NCBI GenBank assembly: GCA_044867425.1
Contig: JBIOUX010000203.1
Location: 11,691-75,690, forward strand
Length of the DNA: 64,000 nt
DNA from: CAWBJP01 sp044867425
GTDB taxonomy: Bacteria > Actinomycetota > Acidimicrobiia > IMCC26256 > BP-133
Direction of reading: 5' to 3'
Numbering within the stretch: the stretch's first letter is position 1; every line of letters begins with the position of its first letter. The notes under the pieces were generated by a model. It was given only the letters and a program-made list of their open reading frames with translations, did no database searches and was not told the DNA's origin. The translations under genes were made by a program, and so were the position numbers. Of this stretch, positions 34,654 through 43,672 are shown piece by piece.

Positions 34654-36227
34654 CGCCGATCCTCTCGTGCCGCAACCTCGATGTGGCCTACGGGCACGTC
34701 CAGGTCCTCTTCGGCGTCGACTTCGAGGTGGAAGAAGGGGAGCTGGTCGCCCTCCTCGGCACCAACGGGGCGGGCAAGTCGACGCTGCTCAAGGCCGTGG
34801 CCGGCCTCGTCACGCCCGCCGCCGGCACGGTGGAGCTGGCCGGCCGGGAGGTCACCGCCACCTCCGCCGAGGCCCGGGCCCGGGCCGGCGTGGCCCTGAT
34901 GCCGGGCGGCAAGGGAGTGTTCCCGGGCCTGACGGTGGAGGAGCATCTGCGCCTGGCCGGGTGGCTGTACCGGAGCGACCGGGCGCGGTGGGCGCAAGCC
35001 CGGGTCGAGGTCCTGCGGCTCTTCCCCGTGCTGGGCATGCGGCTCGACCAGCCGGCGGCCAACCTGTCGGGCGGCGAGCAGCAGATGCTGGCCCTGGCCC
35101 AGACCCTGATGGGCCGGCCCCGGCTGCTCCTGGTCGACGAGCTCTCGCTCGGCCTCGCCCCCACGGTGGTGGGCCAGCTCCTCGAGGTGCTCCGCGACGT
35201 CCATCGCTCGGGGACGACCGTGGTGGTGGTCGAGCAGTCCGTCAACCTGGCCGTCGACCTGGCCGAGCGGGCGGTGTTCATGGAGAAGGGCGAGGTGCGC
35301 TTCACCGGCCCCACCGCCGAACTGACCGAGCGCCCCGACCTGTTGCGTTCCGTCTTCATTCCCGCCGCCACCCGGGCCGGACTGACCCCGGCTCCGACCA
35401 CCAACGGCAGCACCGGCTTCGACGGCGCCGAAGCCGTCCTCGAATGCCGGGGGGTGGTCAAGCGCTTCGGCGGCATCCGGGCCGTCGACGAGGTCGACCT
35501 CACCCTGCGCCAAGGCGAGATCCTCGGGCTCATCGGCCAGAACGGGGCGGGGAAGACGACCCTCTTCGACTGCATCTCGGGGTTCCTGCCCACCGACGCC
35601 GGCACGGTGACGCTGCGGGGCCGGGACGTGAGCCGCTGGGCCCCCCACGAGCGGGCCCGGGCCGGGCTGGGCCGGTCGTTCCAGGAGGCGCTGCTCTACC
35701 CGTCGCTCACCACCTGGGAGACGATCGCGGTGGCCTTCGAACGGCACCTGGCCTCCAAGGAGATGGTGGCCGCCGCCCTGCGCCTGCCCGCCTCCTACGA
35801 GTCGGAGTCCGACGTCGCCGCCCGCGTCGACTCCCTCATCGAGCTGATGGGGCTCTCCGCCTTCCGGGACAAGCTGCTGGGCGAGCTCAGTAGCGGCAGC
35901 CGGCGCATCGTCGAGCTGGCCTGCATCTTGGCCCAGGACCCCACCGTGGTGCTCCTCGACGAGCCCTCGGCCGGCGTGGCCCAGCGGGAGACGGAGGCCC
36001 TGGGGCCGCTCCTGCGGCGGGTGCAGGCCCACACCGGATGCTCGATGCTGGTGATCGAGCACGACATGCCCCTCATCGCCGCCGTCTCCGACGAGGTGGT
36101 GGCCCTGGAGCTGGGTCAGGTCATCGCCCGGGGCACGCCCACCGAGGTGCTGGAGCACCCCCGGGTGATTGAGTCCTACCTGGGTGCCAGCGCGGTGGCC
36201 GTCCACCGCTCCGGCCCGGTGGGCTGA
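34650..36227 (+). CDS. LivF-LivG fused ABC ATPase
   Basis: The 525-aa product starts at a GTG overlapping the permease stop by 4 nt. Domain 1 is LivF-like: GTNGAGKST, LSGGEQQ, and Walker B LLLVDELSLGLAP with Leu in place of the usual Pro. Domain 2 is LivG-like: GQNGAGKTT, signature LSSGSRR, Walker B VVLLDEPSAGVAQ, switch histidine VIEHDMP. Together with the preceding two genes it forms a complete three-polypeptide importer. The domain order F-G is the reverse of the usual gene order G-F. Confidence 0.9.
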   Translation: MTPILSCRNLDVAYGHVQVLFGVDFEVEEGELVALLGTNGAGKSTLLKAVAGLVTPAAGTVELAGREVTATSAEARARAGVALMPGGKGVFPGLTVEEHLRLAGWLYRSDRARWAQARVEVLRLFPVLGMRLDQPAANLSGGEQQMLALAQTLMGRPRLLLVDELSLGLAPTVVGQLLEVLRDVHRSGTTVVVVEQSVNLAVDLAERAVFMEKGEVRFTGPTAELTERPDLLRSVFIPAATRAGLTPAPTTNGSTGFDGAEAVLECRGVVKRFGGIRAVDEVDLTLRQGEILGLIGQNGAGKTTLFDCISGFLPTDAGTVTLRGRDVSRWAPHERARAGLGRSFQEALLYPSLTTWETIAVAFERHLASKEMVAAALRLPASYESESDVAARVDSLIELMGLSAFRDKLLGELSSGSRRIVELACILAQDPTVVLLDEPSAGVAQRETEALGPLLRRVQAHTGCSMLVIEHDMPLIAAVSDEVVALELGQVIARGTPTEVLEHPRVIESYLGASAVAVHRSGPVG

Positions 36228-36413
36228 GGTGGGAAAAGGCGGCTTTTGAAGGGATGACGGGTTGGTTGAGCGTCCGTTGTGGCTGATGTTGCGTTGCCGG
36301 AGAAAGCGGCGCTCTTCCGCAACACACGGGCGTTGCTGAGGAACGCCTCCGGTCCTACCGGCGGGCCCGCCCCTCTCCCCCATCCTTCACTGCGTCTTTG
36401 ACTTTGCTTGTCG

Positions 36414-37529
36414 TTAAACCAACACGAGGCTCAGCGGCACGGCGAAGAGGACGCCGATGAAGAGGGCCAGGCGGGGCCGGGACGACACCGTGGAGCGGGC
36501 CAGACCCATGGCTACCCGGCGTACCGCGGGGAAGGCGAAGCCGAGCAGGACCAGGGTCCAGGCCGTGACCCCGAGCGTGGAGGCGAGGACAACCCGGGTG
36601 GCGTCGGGGTTGCCGGTGAGCATGGCCAGCACCAGCGTGTCGGCCAGGGTGGTGATGTTGGCCCCGGCGATGTAGGGCAGGGTGTGCTCCCGCTTGAGGT
36701 AGCCCTTGGCCACCAGGGGCACGAGCACGGTGAGGGCCACCGACACCGACAGGGTCATGAAGGCCACCGCGCAGCCGCAGGCGAACATGGCCCACGGCCG
36801 TCCGAACCAACGGTCGCGCCGCTCCCCCAGCCCGTCCCCGGACAGGTCGGGCAGCACCTTGTCGAACAGCTTGAAGGCGACGAGGAGGACACCGAGGCCG
36901 GCGGGGAAGAGGCCCCAGCCGGGGACCACGCTCTTGGCCAGGTCGGCCATCCAGCCGAACAGGGTGTCGGTGACCGACAGGAGACCGGGCGGGGCAGCCA
37001 GGGTGACGCCGTCGAGGCTTCCGCTGCGCAGCAGCAGGAGCCCGAGCAGGGCGCCGGGCACGTAGGCGATGACCGTCATGGTCAGCGACAGGATCCCGAT
37101 CGACAGCGGGGCCCGGCGACCGCCCCGACGCCGAAGGGCGTAGATGAAGCCGACGACGAGCACCACGAACGAGGCGCCCAGGCGCGAGCCGGTCAGCATG
37201 GTGAAGGCCTGCGACCGGGTGATGGCACCCCCGTCGAGCAGGGCGATGGAGGATGCGGCCATGGGCGAGCCGGACAGGACCAGGCAGGCGCCGAGCCATC
37301 CCAGGCCCAGGGTGCTCCAGGCGTTGTCGGTGAAGACGGACCCGGACAGCGCCGGGATGAGGGCCGCCGCCCCCGCCTTCATGATCTGCAGAGAACCGAC
37401 GAACAGGCCGAAGGCGAGGAAACCCCATCCGATCTTGGCGGCGATGGCGCCGGCCCGCCCGCCCCGCCTCGGGGCCTCGGGGACGACCTCGGGGTGGACC
37501 TGCTCGAGCGTCTGGACTTCGACGGCCAC
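36414..37529 (-). CDS. Na+/phosphate cotransporter family membrane protein
   Basis: About 371 aa from a GTG with GGGGAGGA 9 nt upstream. About nine helices hold two inverted Na_Pi_cotrans repeats marked by GSPMAASSIALLDGG and GANITTLADTLVLAML, the positions of the QSSSATT-type motifs in NptA/PitA-like proteins. The motifs are degenerate, so the ion or substrate may differ from phosphate. The gene is convergent with the fused ABC operon. The AT-rich stretch upstream (37565-37610) probably holds its promoter. Confidence 0.75.
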   Translation of the reverse strand: MAVEVQTLEQVHPEVVPEAPRRGGRAGAIAAKIGWGFLAFGLFVGSLQIMKAGAAALIPALSGSVFTDNAWSTLGLGWLGACLVLSGSPMAASSIALLDGGAITRSQAFTMLTGSRLGASFVVLVVGFIYALRRRGGRRAPLSIGILSLTMTVIAYVPGALLGLLLLRSGSLDGVTLAAPPGLLSVTDTLFGWMADLAKSVVPGWGLFPAGLGVLLVAFKLFDKVLPDLSGDGLGERRDRWFGRPWAMFACGCAVAFMTLSVSVALTVLVPLVAKGYLKREHTLPYIAGANITTLADTLVLAMLTGNPDATRVVLASTLGVTAWTLVLLGFAFPAVRRVAMGLARSTVSSRPRLALFIGVLFAVPLSLVLV

Positions 37530-37564
37530 TTGGGTGGGGTCCTCCCCCGGGCTCCGGAACGCCC

Positions 37565-37610
37565 AATGTCTAGTAATTAAGTAGAGATACTGGATTAATT
37601 CGGCGCTCCA
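37565..37610 (-). promoter_or_regulatory. AT-rich upstream region of the Na/Pi-type gene
   Basis: A local AT-rich island in a GC-rich setting (CTAGTAATTAAGTAG, TGGATTAATTCGG) directly upstream of the gene starting at 37529. It probably contains the promoter; the exact boxes cannot be assigned. Confidence 0.35.
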
Positions 37611-37831
37611 GCGCAATACCCTTCTGCGAGACCTTCGCTTCTCCCCCCCGAAGCGGGCCTCAAGAGGAGGCGGCGGCCAGCGCTTCTGGGCGGAAATGCA
37701 CGAGAAGTACGCTTGATGACGTGCAGGGGGGGCGCTCGAGCGGCACCGCATCCGCCTCGGCCGGGTCGGCCAGAATGTCACTCGACGAGCAGGAGAGGTG
37801 TTGCTTTTTGCGTCGGCGCGAGGAGGCTTCC

Positions 37832-37980
37832 ATGGACCAGGTCGACCTCACCCGCCAGGGTGCCGGCCAAGTCGTGTTCGTGTCCGGGGAAGCGGGTATC
37901 GGCAAGTCCCGGCGCCGTCGGTCGTGGTGGAGGGGTTGCTGAGCGGACGTCCGAGGCGGGTCTCAGTGAGCGATCTTCCT
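37832..37980 (+). pseudogene. Remnant of an AAA/LuxR-type regulator (Walker A fragment)
   Basis: ATG after GAGGAGG. The frame reads MDQVDLTRQGAGQVVFVSGE then AGIGKSR, the start of a STAND ATPase domain. A small frame disruption follows (GKSR then, in another frame, VVVEGLLSGRPRRVSVSDLP), and homology ends just before the converging large regulator. It is a leftover of a gene like the LAL or cyclase-AAA regulators in this window. Confidence 0.6.
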
Positions 37981-37987
37981 GTCGGGA

Positions 37988-40900
37988 TCATGGCGCGTCC
38001 GCCAGGAGCGCCATGGCTCGCCGCTCGACGTTCCCGAGACCGAACTCCCGGGCGCTCTCGAGAGCGGCGCCCAGGAGGTTCCGGGCCCGGTCGACGTCCC
38101 CCAGCCGGCGCCGGGTGAGGAGCATGACAGCCCATTCCAACCGCGTCCGAGCCAACCACGTGGGAGCCCCGATGCGAGTGTGGATCGCCTCGGCGCCGGC
38201 ATAGCGGGCCTCGGCCTCCTCGTAGTCGCCCATCGTCGTGGCCAGAAGACCAAGGTGGTGGGCGACGGACCCGATGCCCAGACCCACGGCGAAGACCGCC
38301 ACATGGTCCGGATAAGGAGCGAGCAGCCGGTGGAGGGAGGCCGCCCGGTCGGCGTCCCGCAAGGCCGCACAGACGGCCGCGCTGTAGCAGAGGGTGACCA
38401 CCCAACTTGCTTCCACCTGCAGCTGGGCGAAGTCGCTCCCGGCCAGCCCCTCGAAGAGCGCCCTAGCGTCGTCCAGTCGGCCAAGCTCCGAGTAGGCGAG
38501 GGCGAGCATGGCCCGGACGGCCGGCAATTCGGAGGCGGAGTCCATGATTTTGGTCAAGGTCTCCTCCGCCTCATCCGGCCGGCCCTGCTCGTAGCGGAGC
38601 TGGAAGAGGTGGATGGCGAAGTACAGCGGAGCGTCGGCCTGCCCGGCGGCCTGTCCCTGCGCGAACGCAGCGAGGGCAAGACGATCGGCGTCGTCCAACT
38701 CCCCTCTCCGGAAGGCTCGGGCGATCCGCTGGAGGGTGGTCATCCAGGTGAAGACCGGCTGGCGGAGGTCGGCGATCAGCCGCTCCTGCGCCTCGAGACA
38801 GCGGTCGGCCTCCTCGGGATCGCCCACCTCGACGGCCATCCGGAACCTCAGCCACCAGGCTCGGTGGGCGGTCACCGGGTCCCCTAGCCGCTCCGCCACG
38901 TCCAGCAGCTCAGCGGTGTTGGCCAGTCGCTCGGCCAGGGTGTCCGGTCCGCCGATGGCGAAGGGGCGAGCGACCAGGACGTGAGACAGGATGGCGGGAT
39001 CGTCCAGACGCCGGGCGATGGCCAGCGCCTCGTCGCTCAGGGCCAGGCGCCGTGGCCGATTCCGGTCATGGAACAGCTCGAGGGCGAGGATGGCCAGGAG
39101 GCGGGCGCGAGCGGGGGCGTCCTCCTCCCCGACGGCTTGGACCGCCGCCTCGAGGGCCTCCACCCGTTCATGGTCGGTGGCCCCGAAGGCAGCCGGTTTG
39201 CTACCCGGAGTGTTGGCCAGCGCCGCCCGGGCCAGGGCATCGGCGTCGGCCCTGGCCTCGGCCAGACGGGCAGCGCGCAGCAGCGTCTCCCGGTGGCCGG
39301 CGCTCCCCGCCCGGCGCTCGGCCTCGCCCAGGGCGATCATGAGCTCGACACGCTCCCCTTCTTCGAGGGGCCCCTCCGAGGTGTCGAGCAGCTCCAGGGC
39401 CTGCCGGTAGTAGGTGACGGCCTCGTCGTGGGCCAGCTGCGCCAGAGCCTGGTCCCCCGCCCGCCGGGCATAGGCGACCGCCTTCTCCGCCGTCGCCACC
39501 GGGGCCGTGGCCCGGGCGTAGTGATGGGCGAGGCTGGGAAGGTGGTCCTCGAGGCGAGCGGCATGGACCGTCTCGATCGCCTCGGCCGCCTTTCGGTGGA
39601 GGATGACCCGGCGGGCCGGCGTGAGCTCGTCGTAGAGGGTGGCCCGGACCAGGGCGTGGGCGAAGCGGTAGCGGAGGGCGACATCGGGGGTGACGAGCCG
39701 AGCCGTGATCGCCTCGTCCAAGGCGGCCGCCACCGTCTCCTCGTGCAGCCCCCCGGCCGTCTGGACGACGGACAGCTCGAACTCCTGGCCCACGACGGCG
39801 GCGACGGTGAGGACTCCGTTGGCCTCTTCCGACAGGCGCGACAGTCGCCGGCCCACGACCTCCCGGACCCCCTCGGGGATCCCGAGATCCTCGATGGGGG
39901 CTTCTGTCACCCAGCGTCCATCCCGACGGACGACGGCTCCCGACTCGGTCAGGTGGCGAACCACCTCGCCCACGAAGAAGGGGTTTCCCTCCGTCTCGGC
40001 ATGGATGGCCCGGGCCAGCGCCAGGTCGTCGTCGCTCAGATCGTGGCCCGCCGCCTTCTCCAGGTAGGCGGCGACCGCCGCCGAGTCGAGGCCGGAGAGC
40101 GGGATGCGCTCGGCGCCGGCATCCCGGCGCAGATCGGCCAGGAGCTCGGTGAGGGGATGGGCACGGGAGAGCTCGGTATCCCGGTAGGTGCCGACGATGA
40201 GGAGGCGCACCGGCTCTGCCGCCCGGACGACGTGACGGAGGAGCAGCAGGGTCGGCTTGGCCGCCCACTGCAGGTCGTCGAGGACCAGCAGCACGGGTGC
40301 CGACTCGGAGACCTCCGCCAGCCAGGCGGCCACGGCGTCGAAGAGCCGGTAGCGCTCCGTCTCGGGATCGGCCCGCAGCGGAGGCGGGAGCCCGGGGGCC
40401 CGCTGGGCCAGCTCGGGGACGAGGCGCACCAACTCCTCCCCGAAGCGACCGAGACGGCCGGCCAGGTGGGCATCGGGTGTGTGGTCGGCCATGTGACGGA
40501 GGGCCTCGACGAACGGTTGGTAGGGAACGCCCAGGTCCTCGTCGCAGCGCCCGGCGAGCACCGTCGCCCCCTCGGCGTGGGCCTCCCCCGCCAGCGCCGC
40601 GGCCAGGCGGGTCTTGCCCACGCCCGGCTCCCCGGCCACCAGGACGAGGCGCCGGCCGCCGGCCAGTGCCTCTTTCCAGGCCATCCTGAGCCGGTCCAGC
40701 TCGGCGTCCCGGCCGACGAAGATCCGCCCGATCCCGGTGAGCAGGGCCGGCACGGGAAGCACGCGTGACGGCGCCTCCGGAGGGATGTCCACCCCGGTGT
40801 CGGTCCCGCCGGTGGCCTTCCATCCCACCGCCACGGCGGGCACGGGCGCGGCCAGGCCTTTCAGAGGTAAGGGGCCGAGGGAGGCGAAGCGGTAGCCGCC

Positions 40901-42139
40901 CCGGGAGCCGACGAGGGCGGCCACCAGCTCCCCGGCCAGGATTTGACCTCCCTCCGCCCGGTCGCACAGGCGCTTGGCCACCACCACGGCGGTGCCGAAG
41001 AAGTCGCCCTCCTCCTGAGTGGGCTCCCCGGCGTGCAGACCGACGCGCACCCGCAGGGTCCTGTCGGGATGGGCCTGGTTGTGCTCCTCGCTGTCCCGCT
41101 GCACGGTCACGGCACACTTCAAGGCGGCCACGGGGCTGGCGAAGGCCACCATGAGCCCGTCACCCAGACTCTTGACCTCCCGCCCACCAGTCTCCGACAC
41201 GGCCCGGCGCAGGGCGGTGAAGTGCGCCCGGCGCAGGTCGTCGAAGGCGTCCTCACCGAGGCGGTCGAGCAGCTCCGTCGATCCCACCAGGTCGGTGAAC
41301 AGGAACGTGACGACTCCCTCGGGGACGGGGCCCTCGGGCCGGCCGGCAGCAGGCGGAGCCGGCGCCGTCGCCTGGGCCGGCCGCCAATCGAGCTCGGCCT
41401 CCTGGCGCAGGATGGCACCCTCCAGGCGGGCCAGGGCGGCGCTCGGCTCGAGGCCCAGCTCCTCCCCCAGGACTCCCCGCAGCTCCTGATAGGAGCGGAG
41501 GGCGTCGGCCTGACGGCCACAACGGTAGAGGGCGACCATCCGCTGGGCCCACAGGCGCTCCCGGAGTGGATGGGTTCGGGTGAGGGCGTCGAGCTCGGCC
41601 ACCAGCTCGCGATGGCGCCCGCAGGCCAGGTCGCACTCGACCCGCTCCTCCAGGGCGGCGAGGCGAGCCTCCTCGAGCCGGGTCGCCTCGGCCCGGGCCA
41701 GAGGGGCATCGAGCAGGTCGCTCAACGCCGGTCCCCGCCACAGGGTCAGTCCCTCCCGGAGCGCCTCCGCCGCCCTGGCATGGTCGCCGCTCCTCGCCCT
41801 GTCCCGGCCCCTCTCCAGGAGGGCCTCGAACCGGGCGGCATCAAGGGCGCCGGGCTCGACCCGGATGAGATAGCCGGGGGGGCGTGTGATGAGGACGCCG
41901 TCCTGGCCCGCCTCCCGCAACGCCTTGCGCAGCCTGGACACGTAGACCTGCAGGGCGTGGGCCGCCCCCTCCGGGGGGCGATCACCCCAGAGCCCGTCGC
42001 CCAGTCGCTCAGCTGAGACGACCTGGTTCGCCGACAGCAACAGGAGGCCGAGGACGGCCCGCTCGCGGCTCCCCCCGAGCGCCACGGTGGCACCCCCGTC
42101 GCCGAGGACCTCGAGCGGACCGAGAATGCGGTACTCCAT
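37988..42139 (-). CDS. SARP/BTAD - class III cyclase - AAA ATPase - TPR giant regulator
   Basis: About 1383 aa from the ATG at MEYRILGPLEVLG; codons upstream in the frame are not conserved. Order: OmpR-type winged helix (about 1-90, HALQVYVSRLRKALREAG), BTAD helical domain (about 95-245), class III nucleotidyl cyclase with both metal aspartates (FLFTDLVGST, SLGDGLMVAF; about 275-450), AAA/STAND ATPase (GRDAELDRL, GEPGVGKTR, LLVLDDLQW) and TPR repeats to the end. It combines DNA binding, possible cyclic-nucleotide synthesis and ATP-dependent switching in one chain. The C-terminal 1100 residues are paralogous to the protein at 5658-8990. Target genes are unknown; the SnoaL-like gene is divergent from its start. 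Confidence 0.88.
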   Translation of the reverse strand: MEYRILGPLEVLGDGGATVALGGSRERAVLGLLLLSANQVVSAERLGDGLWGDRPPEGAAHALQVYVSRLRKALREAGQDGVLITRPPGYLIRVEPGALDAARFEALLERGRDRARSGDHARAAEALREGLTLWRGPALSDLLDAPLARAEATRLEEARLAALEERVECDLACGRHRELVAELDALTRTHPLRERLWAQRMVALYRCGRQADALRSYQELRGVLGEELGLEPSAALARLEGAILRQEAELDWRPAQATAPAPPAAGRPEGPVPEGVVTFLFTDLVGSTELLDRLGEDAFDDLRRAHFTALRRAVSETGGREVKSLGDGLMVAFASPVAALKCAVTVQRDSEEHNQAHPDRTLRVRVGLHAGEPTQEEGDFFGTAVVVAKRLCDRAEGGQILAGELVAALVGSRGGYRFASLGPLPLKGLAAPVPAVAVGWKATGGTDTGVDIPPEAPSRVLPVPALLTGIGRIFVGRDAELDRLRMAWKEALAGGRRLVLVAGEPGVGKTRLAAALAGEAHAEGATVLAGRCDEDLGVPYQPFVEALRHMADHTPDAHLAGRLGRFGEELVRLVPELAQRAPGLPPPLRADPETERYRLFDAVAAWLAEVSESAPVLLVLDDLQWAAKPTLLLLRHVVRAAEPVRLLIVGTYRDTELSRAHPLTELLADLRRDAGAERIPLSGLDSAAVAAYLEKAAGHDLSDDDLALARAIHAETEGNPFFVGEVVRHLTESGAVVRRDGRWVTEAPIEDLGIPEGVREVVGRRLSRLSEEANGVLTVAAVVGQEFELSVVQTAGGLHEETVAAALDEAITARLVTPDVALRYRFAHALVRATLYDELTPARRVILHRKAAEAIETVHAARLEDHLPSLAHHYARATAPVATAEKAVAYARRAGDQALAQLAHDEAVTYYRQALELLDTSEGPLEEGERVELMIALGEAERRAGSAGHRETLLRAARLAEARADADALARAALANTPGSKPAAFGATDHERVEALEAAVQAVGEEDAPARARLLAILALELFHDRNRPRRLALSDEALAIARRLDDPAILSHVLVARPFAIGGPDTLAERLANTAELLDVAERLGDPVTAHRAWWLRFRMAVEVGDPEEADRCLEAQERLIADLRQPVFTWMTTLQRIARAFRRGELDDADRLALAAFAQGQAAGQADAPLYFAIHLFQLRYEQGRPDEAEETLTKIMDSASELPAVRAMLALAYSELGRLDDARALFEGLAGSDFAQLQVEASWVVTLCYSAAVCAALRDADRAASLHRLLAPYPDHVAVFAVGLGIGSVAHHLGLLATTMGDYEEAEARYAGAEAIHTRIGAPTWLARTRLEWAVMLLTRRRLGDVDRARNLLGAALESAREFGLGNVERRAMALLADAP

Positions 42140-42327
42140 CGACGCTGCGCCTCGCCCTTGGCCGGCGCCTCCCACTGGCGGTGGCGTGAGACCCAAAAGG
42201 GTAGTGCCGATCCTGAGAGAGCGGCCCGTGACCCGGCCGTGAGTCATCGCGCAACCAGCCCGGGTGATGCTCGTGGCATCAACCGGTGCAGCCCTACCGG
42301 GGCTGGAGATGGAGAGGAGAGAGAGCC

Positions 42328-42717
42328 ATGTACGAGACCGAGAAGGTGCTTCGCGCCGCGGTGACGGCGATGACCACCGGGGACATGGACGGGCTGGCGG
42401 CGGCCTTTGCCGACGACGTCGTGGTCCACGTGCCGGGAACGAACCAGGTCTCCGGGGACTACAAGGGGAAGGAGGAGCTCTTCGCCGGCTTCCTGGGGAA
42501 GCTCATGTCGCTGACCGGCGGGCAGGTCGTCCTCAACCCCCACGACATCATCGGCAGTGAGGACCATGCCGTGGGCATCTACACCTGGACGGCCACACGT
42601 GACGGCAAGACGCTTGAGTGGCGACACGTCAACGTGTACCACGTCCGTGACGGGAAGATCGTCGAGGTCTGGCAGCACCCGTTCGATTTCGAGCGCTGGA
42701 ACGAGTTCTGGTCGTAG
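42328..42717 (+). CDS. SnoaL/NTF2-like (ketosteroid isomerase fold) protein
   Basis: The 129-aa product starts at an ATG behind a GGAGAGGAGAGAG purine tract. It has a single NTF2-like cone fold: helix with VTAMTTGDMDGLAAAFADDVVVHVPG, and the C-terminal WRHVNVYHVRDGKIVEVW. Such small proteins act as isomerases, cyclases or ligand-binding domains. It is divergent from the giant SARP-cyclase regulator and may be its target. The substrate is unknown. Confidence 0.85.
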   Translation: MYETEKVLRAAVTAMTTGDMDGLAAAFADDVVVHVPGTNQVSGDYKGKEELFAGFLGKLMSLTGGQVVLNPHDIIGSEDHAVGIYTWTATRDGKTLEWRHVNVYHVRDGKIVEVWQHPFDFERWNEFWS

Positions 42718-42820
42718 CTTCCGACGCGGCCGGCGAACGGGACGTGCGTCAGGGCCTGGTGTTCGACTCTGACGCACGTACGCCGGCCTTGTCCCGCTCC
42801 CGGTCGCCGGCGCCGCAAAG

Positions 42821-42885
42821 GGGGGCCGGTACGGGGGCGGGGGAGCGATCCTGGGGAAGTCCGCTCCGGGGCCGTACCGGCCCCC
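42821..42885. terminator. Long two-tier hairpin between convergent genes
   Basis: An outer 14-bp perfect stem (GGGGGCCGGTACGG with CCGTACCGGCCCCC) encloses a second 6-bp stem (GGAGCG/CGCTCC) with a 14-nt loop. It lies between a plus-strand gene ending at 42717 and a minus-strand gene ending at 42954, so it may terminate from both sides, but its size is unusual for a simple terminator. Confidence 0.55.
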
Positions 42886-42953
42886 GTTCCGCGCCCCTAC
42901 CCAACTTCTCCAACTTCTATGTCACTGGCAACACCAGTTACAAAAAACCGGCC

Positions 42954-43214
42954 TCAGATCCCGGCGGCGGAGAGGGCCTGGGCGGCTTGGCGGAGTGCGT
43001 CCCCCAGCCGCGGGTGGTCGGACTCGAAGCGGACTTCCGCCGCCTGGAGGGCCTTGATGAGCCGGCGATGGTCCTCGGCGGGAACGTCGGCCCGGAGCCG
43101 GCGCTCGACGGCGGCGAGGAGGCGCACCAACTCGGCTCGGTCTTCGTCGCTCTCCCGGGTGCGCTCGATGGCGGCGGAGAGCTCGTCCAGGAGTCGTCGC
43201 AGGTCGTCGTCCAC
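42954..43214 (-). CDS. Small DUF4404-like helical protein
   Basis: The 86-aa product starts at GTG (VDDDLRRLLDELSAAIERT); longer upstream frame not conserved. It is two amphipathic helices rich in Arg, Glu and Leu, with LRADVPAEDHRRLIKALQAA in the centre and a C-terminal DALRQAAQALSAAGI. This matches the DUF4404 type of small soluble proteins. No function is known. It lies 68 nt after the small membrane protein gene. Confidence 0.65.
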   Translation of the reverse strand: MDDDLRRLLDELSAAIERTRESDEDRAELVRLLAAVERRLRADVPAEDHRRLIKALQAAEVRFESDHPRLGDALRQAAQALSAAGI

Positions 43215-43282
43215 GCCTGAACGGTACCGCTCTGAGCCGATGGCGTGGATGGGAGGCGCCATCTGGAGACCGCGGCTCAACT

Positions 43283-43672
43283 TCATCGGGCTTCGCCGGG
43301 CCGCCCTGAGCGGGTGGCGGAGGCGTCGCCCGAGAGGAGCCGCCGAAGCTCGTCGAGCGCCTGGCGGTGCTCGTGATGGAGGCGCTTGAGCTCGCGGTGA
43401 TGACTGGTCTGCTGCAGCAGCACGATGCTGGCCGCCATGGCGCTCAGGCCATTGGTGTAGTTCCCGCCCACCAGCTCGAAGATCGTGTTGTGCCAGACGA
43501 GCAACCCGATCCACAACACCAGCAGGGCCAGGATGTGGATGGGGTGGACCGTGTAGCCGATGATCCCCTTGAAGAGGGTTCCCTCCAGGAAGCGGTAGAG
43601 GGAGTTGTCAGTGGCGAATTCCGCCGCCGCCTCGGCGTGGGTGGGTTCGGTCGTCTGCGTTTCGGGGTTCAA
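43283..43672 (-). CDS. Small two-helix membrane protein
   Basis: 129 aa with a soluble N-terminus (TEPTHAEAAAEFATDNSLYR), two membrane helices (IHILALLVLWIGLLVW; LSAMAASIVLLQQTS) and a cytosolic coiled coil (HHRELKRLHHEHRQALDELR). The layout resembles DUF1003 or low-affinity iron-permease-like proteins, but assignment is uncertain. Its ATG overlaps the stop of the ABC ATPase reading frame by 4 nt, so it belongs to that operon. Confidence 0.7.
   Translation of the reverse strand: MNPETQTTEPTHAEAAAEFATDNSLYRFLEGTLFKGIIGYTVHPIHILALLVLWIGLLVWHNTIFELVGGNYTNGLSAMAASIVLLQQTSHHRELKRLHHEHRQALDELRRLLSGDASATRSGRPGEAR

Noticed and set aside
36228..36413. Intergenic region between the fused ATPase gene and the Na/Pi-type gene examined for a tRNA or small RNA
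   Set aside because: No cloverleaf, strong hairpin or coding frame was found; convergent genes end on both sides.
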